NCBI GenBank assembly: GCA_024403675.1
Contig: JAKSRH010000013.1
Coordinates: 1 to 48,701 of the forward strand
DNA length: 48,701 bases
Direction: 5' to 3'
From: Saccharofermentans sp.
GTDB taxonomy: Bacteria > Bacillota > Clostridia > Saccharofermentanales > Saccharofermentanaceae
The notes below the pieces were generated by a model. The model did not search any database. It worked only from the letters and a program-made list of their open reading frames with translations, and was not told the origin of the DNA. Made by a program: the position numbers and the translations under genes. This document shows positions 41,132 through 48,701 of this stretch, one piece after another (the stretch's first letter is position 1; every line of letters starts with the position of its first letter).

Positions 41132-41682
41132 CTCAAATACCTTAAAAATTCTGCGATTCCCAAAATATTATTCGTGTAAATATATACAGAAAAAACACCA
41201 AGTCCAATACCTAAAAGCATTGAAAAGAACACATCTGTAAAAAAATGCACTCTCAAATAAAGTCTAGATAATGCAATTATTGCGGCATAAATATATGCGA
41301 CAAAACCCATCCACGGATTCATATAAAACAAAACTGTAGCTGCTGAAAAAGAGGCAAGAGTATGTCCTGAAGGAAATGAATAATCCCAAGGTTGCTTAAT
41401 AAGTAACTTGTAATTCTTATGAAAAAAAGGTCTACTTCTCTTTACAGTGTTTTTTATTAACAAATTACCTACAGCAATTCCAAGCAAAAGAGCAATAAGC
41501 ATAGTGTATCCAATCTGATGATCAGGATTAGATATAAGAAGCATCAAAGCAGTAAAAATCCAGATACAACCAAGGTTACCTGTACTAGTAACTGTAACCA
41601 TGAATTTATCCATCAAAGGTGAGTACAACAAATCATGTAGTCTATCAAGATTTCTTATCTCAAAAGCACAGAAACGACTCAT
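41119..41682 (-). CDS. PAP2-superfamily membrane phosphatase
   Basis: The enzyme is likely to dephosphorylate lipid phosphates such as undecaprenyl pyrophosphate or phosphatidate. From the ATG at 41682 the 187-residue product has about five TMs and the three phosphatase motifs: KRSRPF, FPSGHT and SRLYLRVHFFTD, with the catalytic His residues. I prefer this start because an AAGGA site lies nine bases upstream and the resulting N-terminus (FEIRNLDRLHDLLYSPLMDK) fits the family; the frame is open for 34 more codons to 41784 without a usable site, and an extended -10 (TGGTACAAT) lies inside that stretch. It overlaps dus by 13 bases. Confidence 0.9.
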   Translation of the reverse strand: MSRFCAFEIRNLDRLHDLLYSPLMDKFMVTVTSTGNLGCIWIFTALMLLISNPDHQIGYTMLIALLLGIAVGNLLIKNTVKRSRPFFHKNYKLLIKQPWDYSFPSGHTLASFSAATVLFYMNPWMGFVAYIYAAIIALSRLYLRVHFFTDVFFSMLLGIGLGVFSVYIYTNNILGIAEFLRYLRWNY

Positions 41683-41849
41683 CTGTTTGTTTCCTTCACG
41701 CTGTGCTTGCTTAACGATTTGCTGGCTTTGTTCAATTATTACTCTTTTCATAATTGTAATTGTACCACGATACTTAATTTTCATACATTTGCGACTTGAA
41801 ATATTGTTTCTTTGAGACGAAAATGTTAGTTGAGAAAAAGAGGTGAATT

Positions 41850-42797
41850 ATGACTGATTGTTTAGTTTATTTTTTTACAGGATTCCTCGACGCTGGTAAA
41901 ACAAGTTTTATTAACGAGTGGATTGGTAGCGAGAACTTCCGTGATAAAAAAATCGTAGTTATCGCCACTGAAGAAGGCGAAGAAGAATTTGATAGTGATA
42001 AGTTTCCTGGTGTAAAGCTTAATATCTGTACTGTAGACACAGATGATATTTGCAAGGAACTCATGTTTGATATCGATAAAAAGTATAAGCCAGATGTAAT
42101 TTTTATGGAGTGGAACGGTTCTGTATCTCCTGCCGAATTCTTCGACAAGGTAGACGTTCCTCGTCGTTGGGCGCTCGCTGCAGCAGTAGTTATCATTGAT
42201 GCATCTACTTACACAGATTACTACAAGAACATGCAGACAATCTTCGCTGATTACTTTAGATTCTGCGACACTATTATCTTTAACAGAGTAGACCCTGCTG
42301 TAAATAACATTCCTAAGCTCCGTGGTTCTGTTAAATCAATTAATCCTGGTGCTAATGTTAATTTCATCAGTACAACTAATGACTTCTTGGATATTGGAGA
42401 CTATCTCCCTTATGACTTAAACGCTAATCCATGCGTTATCTCTGCAGATGACTTCGGTCTTTTCTGGACAGATGCCCTTGATAATGTTGATAAATATAAT
42501 GGCAAGCGTATCTCTGTAATTGGTCAAGCTATTATCTATAGTCAGTTTAAAAACAGAGCATTTGCTCTTCAAAGACAAGCATACACTTGCTGTGCTGATG
42601 ATATGGGACAGATTAACCTCCTCTGCTACCACGAGTTTGGTTCTGGATTCCCTGCTGGTCAGTGGCTTAAGGTAACTGGTACAGTTCGTTACTTTGAGGA
42701 TAAGCAGAATGGTCAGACTGTAGCAGTTCCATGTCTTACAGTTGACGACTATTCCATCACAAGCAAACCAGAAAATGAGATTATTTATTTCAGCTAA
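41850..42797 (+). CDS. COG0523 (CobW-type) GTPase fused to a DUF1980-like domain
   Basis: COG0523 proteins are P-loop GTPases that act as metal chaperones or insertases. The 315-residue product has Walker A GFLDAGKTSF (residues 11-20) and the guanine-specificity motif FNRVDPA. The usual CxCC metal-transfer motif after strand beta-2 is absent. The C-terminal 110 residues (NGKRISVIGQAI, QAYTCCADDMGQINLLCYHE, AGQWLKVTGTVRYFE, DDYSI) resemble the DUF1980/TIGR03943 domain that in Bacillus YcgQ accompanies a metal-linked permease. Such a fusion is uncommon to my knowledge. An AGAGGTG site precedes the ATG. It lies 23 bases before a second COG0523 gene. Confidence 0.85.
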   Translation: MTDCLVYFFTGFLDAGKTSFINEWIGSENFRDKKIVVIATEEGEEEFDSDKFPGVKLNICTVDTDDICKELMFDIDKKYKPDVIFMEWNGSVSPAEFFDKVDVPRRWALAAAVVIIDASTYTDYYKNMQTIFADYFRFCDTIIFNRVDPAVNNIPKLRGSVKSINPGANVNFISTTNDFLDIGDYLPYDLNANPCVISADDFGLFWTDALDNVDKYNGKRISVIGQAIIYSQFKNRAFALQRQAYTCCADDMGQINLLCYHEFGSGFPAGQWLKVTGTVRYFEDKQNGQTVAVPCLTVDDYSITSKPENEIIYFS

Positions 42798-42820
42798 TTA
42801 TTGAAGGAAGGTATAAATAT

Positions 42821-44041
42821 ATGGCAACAAAGGTAGACGTTTTTTCAGGTTTCTTAGGTGCTGGTAAAACAACACTTATTAAGAAGCTTATTGCAGACGG
42901 TTATGACAAGCAGAAAATCGTTCTTATCGAGAATGAGTTTGGTCAGATCGGTATTGATGGCGGTTTTCTTAAGGAGGCTGGTATCGAAATTACAGAAATG
43001 AACTCTGGTTGTATCTGTTGTTCCCTCGTAGGAGACTTTGGTACAGCTCTCAAGGAAGTAATTGATAAGTACAACCCAGACCGTATCATCATTGAACCAT
43101 CTGGAGTTGGTAAACTTTCTGATGTAGTAGCTGCAGTAGAAAAGGTTGAAGGCACAGAGGTGTGCGGTACTGTTACTGTTATCGATGCTTCCAAGTGTAA
43201 GATTTACCTCAAGAATTTCAAAGAGTTCTATGAGAATCAGATTAAGTACGCTGGTACAATCATCCTCTCTAGAACAGGAAATATTGATCAGAAGAAACTC
43301 GATACAGCAATCTCTCTTATCAAAGAAATCAATGACCACTCTCAGGTTATTACAACTCCATGGGAGCAGCTTTCTGGCGTACAGATTCTAAGCGCTATTG
43401 AAAATCCTTTGACAGCAGATGATATGGCTGCAGCACTTCTTGAAGCTGAAGAGCACGAGCATCACCACCATCATGAGCATGGTGAGGATTGCACTTGTGG
43501 ATGTCACGACCACGATCATGAACACGAGCATGAACATCATCATGACCACGAGCATGAGCATGAACATGAACATCACCATCACGACCATGAGCACGGTGAG
43601 GATTGCACATGCGGCTGTCACGACCATGATCATGATCACGAACATGAACATCATCATGACCACGACCATGAGCATGAGCATCACCATCATGACCACGGTG
43701 AGGAGTGCACATGCGGTTGTCACGACCACGATCATGATCACGAACACCACCATCATCACCATGCTGATGAGGTATTTGATAGCATTGGCTTCGAGACATC
43801 TAAGGTTTATACAAAAGAAGAAATCGAAGAGATTCTTGAGCAGCTTAACAATGCATATCAGTATGGCATTATTCTCCGTTCAAAGGGTATCGTAGCTGGA
43901 CCTGATGGTCAGTGGATTCACTTTGATTTTGTACCAGAAGAAGCTGAGGTTCGTTTTGGCGCATCTGATGTAACTGGAAAGATTTGTGTTATCGGTTCCA
44001 AGGTAGACAAAGAAGCAATTAGAGAACTTTTCGGCGTTTAA
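42821..44041 (+). CDS. COG0523 (CobW-type) GTPase with His/Cys-rich metal-binding insert
   Basis: The 406-residue product has Walker A GFLGAGKTT (10-18), the metal-transfer motif GCICC (C64, C66, C67) and a CobW C-terminal domain (about 315-406). Between them lies a 103-residue insert (212-314) with 51 His residues, otherwise mainly Asp and Glu, and three copies of CTCGCH (C224-C228, C262-C266, C296-C300) in repeated units. The insert should bind many Zn, Ni or Co ions. At the G4 position SRTGNID replaces the usual NKxD, so nucleotide specificity may be altered. It ends in a strong bidirectional terminator and is co-transcribed with the preceding fusion gene. Confidence 0.93.
   Translation: MATKVDVFSGFLGAGKTTLIKKLIADGYDKQKIVLIENEFGQIGIDGGFLKEAGIEITEMNSGCICCSLVGDFGTALKEVIDKYNPDRIIIEPSGVGKLSDVVAAVEKVEGTEVCGTVTVIDASKCKIYLKNFKEFYENQIKYAGTIILSRTGNIDQKKLDTAISLIKEINDHSQVITTPWEQLSGVQILSAIENPLTADDMAAALLEAEEHEHHHHHEHGEDCTCGCHDHDHEHEHEHHHDHEHEHEHEHHHHDHEHGEDCTCGCHDHDHDHEHEHHHDHDHEHEHHHHDHGEECTCGCHDHDHDHEHHHHHHADEVFDSIGFETSKVYTKEEIEEILEQLNNAYQYGIILRSKGIVAGPDGQWIHFDFVPEEAEVRFGASDVTGKICVIGSKVDKEAIRELFGV
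43452..43762 (+). repeat. Imperfect tandem repeats encoding His/Asp/Glu and CTCGCH units
   Basis: About 310 bases of CAY-GAN codon pairs with three longer units, each holding GAGGAYTGCACNTG-like codons for the Cys cluster. Units are about 114 and 102 bases apart. The pattern is that of in-frame repeat expansion and may vary in length between strains. Confidence 0.85.
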
Positions 44042-44066
44042 TCAATTATTTATATTTGTTTCAATG

Positions 44067-44100
44067 AAAAAGGGATGCAATTGCATCCCTTTTATTTTTT
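44067..44100. terminator. Bidirectional Rho-independent terminator
   Basis: AAAAGGGATGCAATTGCATCCCTTTT is a perfect palindrome followed by ATTTTTT on the plus strand and preceded by an A-run that gives TTTTTC on the minus strand. It serves both the COG0523 operon and the convergent pilin gene. Confidence 0.93.
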
Positions 44101-44117
44101 GTAATAGGTTTAACTTA

Positions 44118-44939
44118 TTAATTCTCGTGATAAGTAACTTCAGTAGTTAAATCTTCACTCTTCATATTTCCTGGCTTTTCCCAATCAAAATTGTAAACTG
44201 AAATACTACTATCGTAACCATTACCATTTGAAGTTATAGTAACAACATTACCATCGATTTTAGCCTCATATCTCCAATCAAGATGCCTGTTATCACTTGG
44301 AAGAGTAATCTTTGTACCTTCTGGGAATGTAATAACAACTTTCTCAATAGGCTTATTTTCGTTTCCCTTTATGTTCATAGCACCGTGTGAGACACCATTT
44401 TGAGCATTATAGAAAGATAAGTTTGTACTTCCATTGCTAACTCCAGCTGTATTGCCGTTATTACCGTTATTACCGTTATTGCCGTTATTACCGTTATTAC
44501 CGTTGTTGCCGTTGTTGCCGTTATTGCCGTTGTTACCGTTATTGTCAGTATTACCGTTATTTTTGTTATTATCTACAGTAATATCAGTACCATTGTTATT
44601 ATTCTGATGTCCAACACCATTCTCAGCACCCTGGCCCTTGTTGTTACCATTGCCACCACCGTAACCAGTGCCCTGACCATTATTTGTACCTGCAGTACTT
44701 TCTGGCTTTGGAAGAGATACGTGCTGAGGCAACTTTGAATCTTCCTGCTTCAAGATACCATGAACACTCTTCTGAGCATCATCCTTTAAATCGTTATACA
44801 TCTGATACTCTTCTTGTCTAGTTGAGTTTCTTTTAATTGTATCTGCTACTGCTGTAATTCCGATACCTGAAACTAATGTAACGATAGCTATAACTATCAT
44901 TGTCTCTACCAATGTAAAACCTTTTTTAGACTGTAACAT
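44118..44939 (-). CDS. Type IV pilin-like protein with Asn/Gly repeat and possible carbohydrate-binding domain
   Basis: The 273-residue product has a class III prepilin signal (MLQSKKG, cleavage before FTLVE, with Glu at +5) and a hydrophobic N-terminal helix. A helical segment to about residue 75 is followed by a low-complexity Gly/Asn region and about ten NNG units (133-163). The C-terminal 100 residues (VVITFPEGTKI, LDWRYEAKIDGNVVTITSNG, SISVYNFDWEKPG) recall a CBM2-type carbohydrate-binding module, judged by pattern only. Pilins with such modules would suit adhesion to plant polysaccharide. No assembly genes (pilB, pilC, pilD) are near. A GGGGGAGG site precedes the ATG. Confidence 0.85.
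   Translation of the reverse strand: MLQSKKGFTLVETMIVIAIVTLVSGIGITAVADTIKRNSTRQEEYQMYNDLKDDAQKSVHGILKQEDSKLPQHVSLPKPESTAGTNNGQGTGYGGGNGNNKGQGAENGVGHQNNNNGTDITVDNNKNNGNTDNNGNNGNNGNNGNNGNNGNNGNNGNNGNNGNTAGVSNGSTNLSFYNAQNGVSHGAMNIKGNENKPIEKVVITFPEGTKITLPSDNRHLDWRYEAKIDGNVVTITSNGNGYDSSISVYNFDWEKPGNMKSEDLTTEVTYHEN
44451..44543 (-). repeat. 9-bp tandem repeat encoding Asn-Asn-Gly
   Basis: About ten copies of a 9-base unit (AATAACGGT with third-base changes) in the pilin gene. The unit length keeps the frame, so slippage would change linker length without breaking the protein. Confidence 0.92.
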
Positions 44940-45112
44940 ATTGAACCTCCCCCATTTTCTTCTTTTGAGAACAACGAGTAATCAATCTTTATGGTCCTAT
45001 TATTACATCTTTATCTGTGAATTGTGTTATGTGCCTATGTACATTAATGAACTATATGTTAACGGGGGAGGGTAATAATTGTGACATTAGTTTTGAAGGT
45101 CAAAATTTTGAT

Positions 45113-45147
45113 AATATCAAAAGGCTCCCGAATTACTCGGAAGCCTT
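45113..45147 (-). terminator. Terminator after the GH94 gene
   Basis: AAGGCTTCCGA (45147-45137) pairs with TCGGGAGCCTT (45131-45121), with one T-G pair, and is followed by TTGATATTATC on the minus strand. It lies 30 bases after the phosphorylase stop. Confidence 0.75.
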
Positions 45148-45176
45148 ATAGTTGGTTGAGTGTTTAAAGTTCTTTA

Positions 45177-48137
45177 TTAAAACTGTACTTCTACCTTGTG
45201 TGTCTTACCATCTGTGAACACTGGAACCTTGCTATCTGCAAGAGCCTGTCCGTCACATGTAACCTTAACACCCTCAGCAGTTCTCTTAAAGCCAGCTGGC
45301 TTAGAAACAGTAATATCATAAACTGCAAGTCCGCTGTTAACTGTTACATTGAAGTTTGTCTCTTCCTTTCTAAGAAGTGGCTCAACAATAAGTGCATCAG
45401 ATGTGAACTCTACACCAAAGCAACTGAAGAGACAGAGCAACAACCATGTGGATGTACCGGAAAGCGTAGGTCCGATATTCTCACCAGAATCACTGTTGTT
45501 GTACTGTGTACACCATCTTGGGTTACCACATACTGTAAATGGAGACTTCATTGTTCTATATGGGAGAATCATGTCGATTACCCAGTAAGCTGTATCAGCA
45601 AGTCTCTCAGCAAGCTTAACATCCTTAACAGACTTAGCAGCCTTAAGCATAGCAGCTGCAGCCATCATGTTAGCATGCTTGAATACACCACCGTTCTCAC
45701 GGTCACCTGGATAGTAGAGAGCTACATCGATAGATGGAGCAATCTTAGAATAATTAACTGTAGAACAGAGTCTGAAACCATATGGTGACTTGAGGTAATT
45801 ATCCATAGAATCGAGCATTGATGTAATCTGAGCCTCATCAGCACAATCTGCAAGTACAGACCATGAGAATACGTTGAGGAAGTAAGAACCTGGAGCATCC
45901 TCTACCTGGAGGTTATCACCTGCAGCGCCAAGATACTCAATATCTGGCTTATTAGAACGGTTGAAGAGAACACGGCAGAAGAAGTCATTCTTCCATGCAT
46001 TCTCTCTCATAATAGACTTAACAGACTCACTCAAATCCTTAAGCTCTGTTGCATAAGCACTATCACCTGTCTTCTCGAACATTCCGATAGCAGCATCAAT
46101 AGCAACCTTAAGAAGGAATCCGTTCATTACAGACTCAGAATACTCTGACTCGAAAGGAACTTCACCGAATGCCTTACCCTTAGCTGCAAGCTGCTCCTTA
46201 TATGCCTCAATCTTAGCAGCACCACCGATACAATCTGGATCTACACGGAGACAGTCATTCCAGTCTGCTCTATCGATAAGTGGAATACCATGCTTACCAA
46301 CAGAAATCTTAGAGCTATAAAGGATGATTGCCTTAATTGTGTTAAGAATAGATCTCCTCTTACCCTCGCCACCAGCAACATCAATCTCTTCCTTAAGGAA
46401 GTCATAGTCACCTGTAAGAGATACGTAACGATCAAGTGCCTGGAGAAGCCAGAGAGCATCATCAGACCACCAGCCTGGCTCCTTACCCTTCCAGTAGAAG
46501 TTATGGTTAGCATAACCATCTTCAAATACATTAGAAATCCACTCACGGAGAAGCTTCTTAACAAACTCCTGCTGTCCCATACCTACGAAATAGTACATGG
46601 AAGCAAAGATATCCTGAATCTCACGGAAACCAATCTCACGATAACCCTTCTGTGTCCAGTCAAGAGAACGTGAAACAAATGTCTGATAGAATACCTGGAA
46701 TGGGAGGTTGTTATTTACGTAAGCCTCGAAGTTCTTATCCTCGTGGGAAATCTTCATATACTTAGCGTAATTCTTTGTATAGTCAATTACCTTCTGGAGT
46801 TCACCAGGAAGAACAGACTTATCAGAGAACTTCTTGATAAGAGCATCAAGCTCAACTCTTACTGTCTCTTCCTCCTCCTCAACATAATTAGGGTTAACAG
46901 CATCAGAACTACAGCATGTGAAGTTATCAGCTCTTGCACTACCACCAGCCTTAACTGTGAACTCAGTTGCCAAAGCATAGAATCCAGGACCCTTACGTGA
47001 AGGACGGCTAGGAAGGATTGAAAGGTACTGTGGCTTCTCAAGTGATCCGCTACCAACGAAATCAGCGTAACGTGCACAGTACTCAGATGGCATCTTTGTT
47101 CCCTCATCATCATGAACGAGAAGAGTGTCAAATCTGATATTACCCTTATGTCTCTTGGCATTAGGGTTAACACTGATAGCCTTAATCTCATCATTCTCAT
47201 CGAAGAATACTTCAGACTGCATTACAACAGTTGTGAAGATAACGTCCTCCATGAGAGCGTGTGTATCACCTGTACCAAACATACCTGTGTATACAATTCT
47301 AAGATTTCTATCAGAAGAACCTGTATTCTCGATATCAATCATCTGCGCCTCTACAGCAAGAGGCATTCCCTCTGCCTGTGGCAAGATAAAGATTGTTCTC
47401 TTAACCTTAAGACCATCCTTAAGAACATAAGAAATTGTTGTTCTGTTCTGAGAATGAACAGTCTCAACCTTCTCAAGATTCTCATCTACAGCCTTACCAG
47501 AATAGAAAATCTGCTTTCCATTCTCTGTGATATAAAACTGTCTATTTGCAGGGAATCCATTCTCCTCTGGGAGATAATCCCAACGTGTAGCCAAAACCTG
47601 TGTATCAGCGTGTGCTCTGAAAGAACCACCACCAAGTCTATCAACTGCACTCTTTGGTGTACTCTGAAGTGGACGATCAAATCCAATTCTGTTACCAAGA
47701 AGCATATTTGTGTAATAGTGTGGGCCAGGTGCTGGTGTGGATGGGTCTGCAATAAGTTCACCATTCTCATTAAGCTTACCACCCCAGTATTCTGCCTCGG
47801 CAATAATCTTAGCTGCTGTAGCAGCACAATTTTCACAACCAGCTGGTTCGATGTTGCCATCCTTCTCAGTCTTAATTGTTACTTTGCCATTATCAAGTGC
47901 AAAAAGAATACTTTTCTTCTCAGCAAATGTCTTTGAGAACAAATTTACAAGTTCTTCAGACTGAAGCAAAACAGAGATGATAGGTGACTCGAACTTAAGT
48001 CCTGAGATACCTGCAACAACACCAGTACCAACCGTACTAATGTACTGTGCACTGATATTGCCATCTACACCAAATTTCTGCTTAAGAAGTGACTCAGGTG
48101 TTCTTAACTGAGCTCTTGCCTTTTCGCCTCTGATCAT
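45177..48137 (-). CDS. Glycoside phosphorylase, GH94 (cellobiose/oligosaccharide phosphorylase family)
   Basis: GH94 enzymes split beta-glucosidic bonds with phosphate, conserving energy as sugar 1-phosphate. The 986-residue product has an N-terminal beta-sandwich region (about 160-420), a helical linker and an (alpha/alpha)6 barrel (about 455-890) with GWWSDDALWLLQALDRY, the catalytic DWND motif at 625-628 in IDRADWNDCL, and PGDRENGGVFKHANMM. It lacks a signal peptide, so it is cytoplasmic. It is longer than cellobiose phosphorylase (about 810 residues), which leaves specificity open (cellodextrin, laminaribiose, sophorose and others are known in the family). An AGGAGGT site precedes the ATG. 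It follows another GH94 gene. Confidence 0.9.
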   Translation of the reverse strand: MIRGEKARAQLRTPESLLKQKFGVDGNISAQYISTVGTGVVAGISGLKFESPIISVLLQSEELVNLFSKTFAEKKSILFALDNGKVTIKTEKDGNIEPAGCENCAATAAKIIAEAEYWGGKLNENGELIADPSTPAPGPHYYTNMLLGNRIGFDRPLQSTPKSAVDRLGGGSFRAHADTQVLATRWDYLPEENGFPANRQFYITENGKQIFYSGKAVDENLEKVETVHSQNRTTISYVLKDGLKVKRTIFILPQAEGMPLAVEAQMIDIENTGSSDRNLRIVYTGMFGTGDTHALMEDVIFTTVVMQSEVFFDENDEIKAISVNPNAKRHKGNIRFDTLLVHDDEGTKMPSEYCARYADFVGSGSLEKPQYLSILPSRPSRKGPGFYALATEFTVKAGGSARADNFTCCSSDAVNPNYVEEEEETVRVELDALIKKFSDKSVLPGELQKVIDYTKNYAKYMKISHEDKNFEAYVNNNLPFQVFYQTFVSRSLDWTQKGYREIGFREIQDIFASMYYFVGMGQQEFVKKLLREWISNVFEDGYANHNFYWKGKEPGWWSDDALWLLQALDRYVSLTGDYDFLKEEIDVAGGEGKRRSILNTIKAIILYSSKISVGKHGIPLIDRADWNDCLRVDPDCIGGAAKIEAYKEQLAAKGKAFGEVPFESEYSESVMNGFLLKVAIDAAIGMFEKTGDSAYATELKDLSESVKSIMRENAWKNDFFCRVLFNRSNKPDIEYLGAAGDNLQVEDAPGSYFLNVFSWSVLADCADEAQITSMLDSMDNYLKSPYGFRLCSTVNYSKIAPSIDVALYYPGDRENGGVFKHANMMAAAAMLKAAKSVKDVKLAERLADTAYWVIDMILPYRTMKSPFTVCGNPRWCTQYNNSDSGENIGPTLSGTSTWLLLCLFSCFGVEFTSDALIVEPLLRKEETNFNVTVNSGLAVYDITVSKPAGFKRTAEGVKVTCDGQALADSKVPVFTDGKTHKVEVQF

Positions 48138-48161
48138 TTTTTACCTCCTAAATATCAGTAA

Positions 48162-48188
48162 ACCTCGCCATTTAATTAATGGCGAGGT
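48162..48188 (-). terminator. Hairpin between the two GH94 genes
   Basis: ACCTCGCCATT (48162-48172) and AATGGCGAGGT (48178-48188) are perfectly complementary over 11 bp with a 5-base loop. On the minus strand only TTTACTG follows, so it is more likely an attenuator or mRNA-processing hairpin than a full terminator. Confidence 0.55.
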
Positions 48189-48210
48189 AACTGTTAAAGT
48201 TTAATTTTGA

Positions 48211-48701
48211 TTATCCGAGAACAACCTCAACTGTGTGAACACCACTCTCAGAAACAGGAATGATATTACCATCAACTGCCTGTCCATCTACTACCATGGA
48301 CTTAACACCCTTACATACATGATCAGGATTCTTAACTGTAATCTCGTATGTAGCTCCACGGAACTGACGTGTTGCCTTCATGCCATCCCAGCTAGATGGG
48401 ATAGATGGGTCAATCTTAAGGCCATCGAAGTCAGCGGCAATACCAAGGATGTACTGGGAAATAGCAACCATGTTCCAAGCTGCTGTACCTGTGAGCCAAG
48501 AGTTCTTACCCTGACCGAAGTTCTTGCCTGTCTGACCGATATCAGAACCAGCATCCTTACCACCAATCATCTGACCATATACATATGGCTCTGTCTTGTG
48601 AAGATCAGAAGTCTCCTCAGTGAAAGCTGGAGCAATCTCAGAGTAATACTTGAATGCCTGATCACCCTCACCAGCATAAGCAGCAGCACAGATAATCCAT
48701 G
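48211..48701 (-). CDS. Glycoside phosphorylase, GH94, C-terminal part (cut by window edge)
   Basis: The visible 163 codons run open to the window edge and give the C-terminal end of a GH94 phosphorylase: AFKYYSEIAPAF, DLHKTEPYVYGQMIGGKDAG, GKNSWLTGTAAWNM and IDPSIPSSWDGM, all closely conserved in cellobiose and cellodextrin phosphorylases. The catalytic Asp lies outside the window. It appears to be a more canonical family member than the next gene and is transcribed ahead of it. The ATG inside the visible frame at 48570 is internal, not a start. Confidence 0.92.
   Translation of the reverse strand, partial: WIICAAAYAGEGDQAFKYYSEIAPAFTEETSDLHKTEPYVYGQMIGGKDAGSDIGQTGKNFGQGKNSWLTGTAAWNMVAISQYILGIAADFDGLKIDPSIPSSWDGMKATRQFRGATYEITVKNPDHVCKGVKSMVVDGQAVDGNIIPVSESGVHTVEVVLG

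Noticed and set aside
41683..41784. Longer N-terminus for the PAP2 phosphatase
   Set aside because: No ribosome binding site precedes these starts, an extended -10 lies within, and the extra residues are charged and not family-like.
41785..41849. Zur-type operator before the COG0523 operon
   Set aside because: No palindrome resembling a Zur box is visible in the short divergent region.
43388..43895. Antisense and out-of-frame Met/Val- or Met/Thr-rich frames over the His-rich insert
   Set aside because: They are by-products of the CAY/GAN repeat read in other frames, not genes.
44451..44543. CRISPR-like array
   Set aside because: The repeats are contiguous 9-bp coding units without spacers and read in frame as Asn-Asn-Gly.
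44940..45112. Riboswitch (c-di-GMP class) upstream of the pilin gene
   Set aside because: I looked for the conserved GEMM core and did not find it; the region is AT-rich and holds no clear structure besides the ribosome binding site.

Overview
The window looks like chromosomal DNA of a low-to-moderate-GC anaerobic Firmicute, most likely a Lachnospiraceae member of the Butyrivibrio/Pseudobutyrivibrio/Roseburia type. This is inferred from the S10-spc-alpha ribosomal gene order with rpsD inside the alpha block, from zinc-type S14/L36/adenylate kinase, and from cytoplasmic glycan enzymes (GH26 mannanase, GH94 phosphorylases). No species can be named from sequence reading alone. No rRNA, insertion sequence, phage or CRISPR array is visible.

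Region 1 (1-14961, all minus strand, so read right to left) is one ribosomal protein super-operon: promoter, about 290-nt leader, rpsJ-rplC-rplD-rplW-rplB-rpsS-rplV-rpsC-rplP-rpmC-rpsQ-rplN-rplX-rplE-rpsZ-rpsH-rplF-rplR-rpsE-rplO-secY-adk-map-infA-rpmJ-rpsM-rpsK-rpsD-rpoA (rpoA cut by the window edge). rpmD (L30) is missing between rpsE and rplO. Two non-coding stretches, before rpsJ and before rpsM, are rich in inverted repeats and are good candidates for ribosomal-protein autoregulatory leaders.

Region 2 (14989-21437) holds a ZIP metal transporter, a MacB/FtsX-type ABC pair behind an 18-bp palindrome, an intracellular GH26 beta-mannanase with a helical-repeat partner of unknown function, and a tRNA-Cys gene. 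Region 3 (21558-25798, plus strand) is a three-gene ABC-2 exporter cassette whose last protein fuses a permease to a CPBP intramembrane protease. It collides tail to tail with a cobalamin importer operon (btuF-btuC-btuD like, 25758-28412, minus) controlled by a clear cobalamin riboswitch.

Region 4 (28641-36173, minus) contains a large polytopic membrane protein and an operon of a divergent CbiG-family protein followed by two 798-residue lipoproteins. Each lipoprotein joins an N-terminal beta-rich region to a C-terminal solute-binding-protein domain, and no permease genes accompany them. This operon is the best candidate here for an undescribed system. Region 5 (36263-44041) carries a D-2-hydroxyacid dehydrogenase, a possible small RNA, an LCP-family cell-wall ligase with a long cytoplasmic tail, a small membrane protein, a tRNA-dihydrouridine synthase, a PAP2 phosphatase, and two adjacent COG0523 (CobW-type) GTPase genes: one fused to a DUF1980-like domain, the other with a spectacular His-rich metal-binding insert.

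Region 6 (44118-48701, minus) has a type IV pilin-like protein with an Asn-Asn-Gly tandem repeat and a possible carbohydrate-binding C-terminal domain, then two tandem GH94 glycoside phosphorylases, the second cut by the window edge. Together the mannanase, phosphorylases and pilin suggest a polysaccharide-degrading lifestyle; the cobalamin importer and COG0523 genes suggest marked corrinoid and metal handling.
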